From contig DZAQ01000061.1 of NCBI GenBank assembly GCA_022729615.1, positions 1 through 7,908 on the forward strand: a DNA stretch of 7,908 bases, written 5' to 3'. The DNA is from Sulfurovum sp. (GTDB taxonomy: Bacteria; Campylobacterota; Campylobacteria; Campylobacterales; Sulfurovaceae). Below, piece by piece: positions 5,870-7,908 of this stretch; positions within the stretch are counted from its first letter, which is position 1; each line of letters opens with the position of its first letter. Under the pieces are notes generated by a model. It had not been told where the DNA came from and ran no database searches. It saw only the letters and a list, made by a program, of their open reading frames with translations. The position numbers and the translations under genes are program-made.

Positions 5870-6562
5870 ATGGAACTGTGTGTCGCCCTCGACCTGCCCT
5901 CGGCCGGTCAAAATATCGCACTTGCTACGGCGCTGCATGAGTATGATATTTGGATGAAGATAGGGTTTCGAACCTATATTCGTGACGGGAAGGCTTTCAT
6001 CGATACGCTGAAGCAGATCAATCCCAATTTTAAGCTCTTCTTGGATCTCAAACTTTATGATATCCCAAATACCATGGCGGATGCCGCCGAAGAGATAGCA
6101 CAACTAGGTATCGATATGTTCAATATTCATGCAAGCGCAGGAGAGGCAGCTATGCGCTGTGTGATGGAGCGGCTAGGAGAGTTTGAGGAGCGTCCGCTTG
6201 TTTTGGCGGTGACTGCTTTGACCTCTTTTGATGAGCTCGGTTTCCGCTTGATCTATGGGGAGAGTATAGCCAAAAGAGCGGGCGAGTTTGCACAGATGAG
6301 CTACCGCAGTGGCTTGGATGGGGTTGTCTGTTCGGCTTTTGAGAGCAAGATGATCAAATCAGTGACATCACAGAAGTTTTTGACGCTGACACCGGGTATC
6401 CGTCCGTTTGGAGAAGATGCAGGGGACCAGCAACGAGTGGCGACACTTGAAGTAGCGCACGCAGAGATGGTGGACTATCCCGTCATCGGCAGACCTATCT
6501 ACAAAGATGCAAATCCCGCTTCCAAAGTTGCCGAGATACTCAAGGAGATTTCTCGATTTTAG
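5870..6562 (+). CDS. pyrF: Orotidine 5'-phosphate decarboxylase
   Basis: Converts OMP to UMP, the last step of de novo pyrimidine synthesis, in the cytoplasm. It has 230 residues, the normal length for a bacterial PyrF, and reads as one complete TIM barrel. Family residues are visible: Asp8 in VALDLP, Lys30 in MKIGFR, and the catalytic array Asp59, Lys61, Asp64 in DLKLYDIPNTM. The C-terminal phosphate-binding parts are TPGIRP at 174-179, GDQQRV at 185-190 and Arg208 in VIGRPIY. ATG was chosen because GAGGAG lies at 5859-5864, five bases upstream, and the family sequence begins right there. The gene stands alone on its strand between the divergent cyclophilin and the convergent murA. Its TAG stop shares bases with the murA stop. 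No other pyrimidine gene is in the window, and no attenuator is visible in the short leader. Confidence 0.97.
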   Translation: MELCVALDLPSAGQNIALATALHEYDIWMKIGFRTYIRDGKAFIDTLKQINPNFKLFLDLKLYDIPNTMADAAEEIAQLGIDMFNIHASAGEAAMRCVMERLGEFEERPLVLAVTALTSFDELGFRLIYGESIAKRAGEFAQMSYRSGLDGVVCSAFESKMIKSVTSQKFLTLTPGIRPFGEDAGDQQRVATLEVAHAEMVDYPVIGRPIYKDANPASKVAEILKEISRF

Positions 6563-7833
6563 CTGCGTGCAGGCTCTTTGAGCCGCAGGATATCGGCACC
6601 GAGAGCCGAGAGTTTCCCTTCGAGATTATCATACCCTCTATCGAGATGGTAGATACGGTGGATGTTGGTCGTCCCCTCTGCGACAAGCGCGGCAAGGACA
6701 AGCGCTGAACTTGCTCTTAGATCGGTTGCCATCACATCGGCGCCATAGAGCGCTTTGACGGGGTGAACGGCAGCAATATTGCCTTTGAGCCAGATATCCG
6801 CACCCAAGCGATTGAGTTCGCCCACATGCATGAAGCGGTTTTCGAAAAGCCTCTCTTCGATGAGTGATTCACCGTTGGCCATCACGGCAACTGCCATGAA
6901 CTGCGCTTGCATATCGGTAGGAAATCCAGGATACTCTGTGGTGATGAGATTGACCGGTTTGATGGTTTGAGGCGGATGGATCGTGATGCTCTCATTGCCT
7001 ATCTCAAATGTGCAGCCCATCGATTCGAGCTTGTTGATCGAAGCGCGGATATGCTCCGGATTGACATCGGTGAGCGTAATAGCGGACTTCGTGATGGCTC
7101 CGGCGCAGAGATAAGTGCCCGCTTCGATACGATCGGGGATGATTTTGGTGGGTTGAAAATCAAGCGTTTTTCTATCTGTGCCATGGATGATAAGTTCGCT
7201 GCCGCCGATCCCCTCTATCTCGACTCCTGCGTCTCGTATCATTTTGCAAAGCTGCACGATTTCAGGCTCTTTGGCGGCATTGATGATGGTGGTCGTTCCT
7301 TTGGCGAGCGCTGCCGCCATGATGATATTTTCCGTACCGCCTACCGTGATCTTGTCAAAGATGATTTTAGCGCCCCTCAACCCATCCGGAGCTTCGGCAC
7401 GCACATATCCGCCGATGATCTCTATCTTGGCTCCCATTGCCTCCAGGGCTTTGAGATGCAGATCGATCGGTCGCTGTCCTATCGCGCAACCGCCCGGCAA
7501 ACTTACTTCACACTCCCCGAAACGGGCTAGCAGCGGACCTAATACCAAAATAGAAGCCCGCATTTGGGAGACGATCTCATAGACTGCCTTGGTGGAATGT
7601 ATCGAGCTATTGTCGATTTTGGCTTGAGTGCCTTCATGAGTTACCTTAGCGCCAAGCATCGTCAAGAGTTTGAGAAGTGTACGAATATCGACGACATTGG
7701 GCAGATTGGTGAGTGTGACCTCTTTGTCGCTGAGTATAGTTGCGGCTATGACGGGCAGCGCCGCATTTTTCGAGCCGGAGATGGAGACGGAACCTTGTAA
7801 TTTTGCTCCACCCTTGATCTGTAAATAATCCAA
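6559..7833 (-). CDS. murA: UDP-N-acetylglucosamine 1-carboxyvinyltransferase
   Basis: Transfers enolpyruvate from PEP to UDP-GlcNAc, the first committed step of peptidoglycan synthesis, in the cytoplasm. It has 424 residues, close to the E. coli enzyme (419). Key residues are visible: Lys22 and Asn23 in SGSKNAALP, Arg92 in QMRASILVLGP, the catalytic Cys116 in PGGCAIGQRPID with Arg121, Asp307 in GFPTDMQAQF, and Arg399 in YHLDRGYDNLE near the C-terminus. Having Cys rather than Asp at 116 predicts sensitivity to fosfomycin at the target level. The start is a TTG at 7833, since MDYLQIKGG is the usual family beginning, AGAGG lies seven bases upstream, and no ATG occurs in frame until residue 60. 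The gene converges on pyrF and overlaps it by four bases. It appears to be transcribed from its own promoter at the window end, but upstream genes beyond the edge cannot be excluded. Confidence 0.97.
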   Translation of the reverse strand: MDYLQIKGGAKLQGSVSISGSKNAALPVIAATILSDKEVTLTNLPNVVDIRTLLKLLTMLGAKVTHEGTQAKIDNSSIHSTKAVYEIVSQMRASILVLGPLLARFGECEVSLPGGCAIGQRPIDLHLKALEAMGAKIEIIGGYVRAEAPDGLRGAKIIFDKITVGGTENIIMAAALAKGTTTIINAAKEPEIVQLCKMIRDAGVEIEGIGGSELIIHGTDRKTLDFQPTKIIPDRIEAGTYLCAGAITKSAITLTDVNPEHIRASINKLESMGCTFEIGNESITIHPPQTIKPVNLITTEYPGFPTDMQAQFMAVAVMANGESLIEERLFENRFMHVGELNRLGADIWLKGNIAAVHPVKALYGADVMATDLRASSALVLAALVAEGTTNIHRIYHLDRGYDNLEGKLSALGADILRLKEPARS

Positions 7834-7840
7834 AATAAAA

Positions 7841-7845
7841 CCTCT
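7841..7845 (-). promoter_or_regulatory. Shine-Dalgarno site supporting the murA TTG start
   Basis: AGAGG on the minus strand, seven bases before TTG 7833. It settles the non-ATG start. Confidence 0.6.
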
Positions 7846-7858
7846 AATTTTTCATCAT

Positions 7859-7864
7859 ATTGTA
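7859..7864 (-). promoter_or_regulatory. Possible -10 element for murA
   Basis: The minus strand reads TTTAGATACAATATG, with TACAAT as a near-consensus -10 that would start a transcript about 19 bases before the TTG. The DNA upstream to the window end is very A/T-rich with T-runs, as in Campylobacter-type sigma-70 promoters, and no clear -35 is seen. The 75 bases from 7834 to 7908 hold no gene on either strand that I can support. Confidence 0.4.
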
Positions 7865-7908
7865 TCTAAAAGATGTTTAAGTAATGAAAAAATATTTTTA
7901 AATGCAGT

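Noticed and set aside
6907..7530. 207-codon open frame opposite murA
   Set aside because: Antisense shadow of murA with no recognisable domain and no ribosome site that I can see.
7884..7901. Short ATG open frame at the window end
   Set aside because: It stops after five codons. A later ATG at 7902 is cut by the window edge and cannot be judged.
1..7908. CRISPR array, mobile element, tRNA or other hidden system
   Set aside because: No repeated spacer pattern, transposase, inverted terminal repeats or cloverleaf-like sequence was found by reading; the genes are compact and mostly housekeeping.

Overview
The window looks like a chromosomal segment of a free-living member of the Campylobacterota (Sulfurovum/Sulfuricurvum-like). 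This is an inference from protein style (the PyrF and DUF502 sequences), AT-rich promoter-like spacers, TTG starts behind strong Shine-Dalgarno sites, and base composition that by eye is moderate. No species can be named from the sequence alone. Nearly all of the window is protein coding. I see no tRNA, rRNA, CRISPR array, insertion sequence or long repeat, and no gene-free stretch over 300 bases.

Layout. (1) Positions 66-2617, plus strand: a two-gene cassette of an AlgI/DltB-type MBOAT membrane acyltransferase and a membrane-anchored SGNH/DltD-like partner. Together they probably move acyl (likely acetyl) groups across the inner membrane onto a cell-envelope polymer. (2) Positions 2629-5803, minus strand: a probable operon read from an extended -10 promoter at 5839-5847, containing a cytoplasmic cyclophilin, a long glutamine-dependent NAD+ synthetase and a DUF502 membrane protein. 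(3) 5870-6562, plus strand: pyrF (OMP decarboxylase), divergent from the cyclophilin and sharing a 66-bp spacer with it. (4) 6559-7833, minus strand: murA (UDP-GlcNAc enolpyruvyl transferase), whose stop codon overlaps that of pyrF.

Most genes are housekeeping (NAD synthesis, pyrimidine synthesis, first committed step of peptidoglycan synthesis, protein folding). The accessory part is the MBOAT/SGNH pair, whose acceptor polymer cannot be told from this window. Gene packing is very tight: the two convergent junctions are 11 bp apart and overlapping by 4 bp, and neither has a clear terminator. I found no convincing undescribed system. The best leads are the acyltransferase pair, the long NadE linked to DUF502, the overlapping divergent promoters and the overlapping stop codons.
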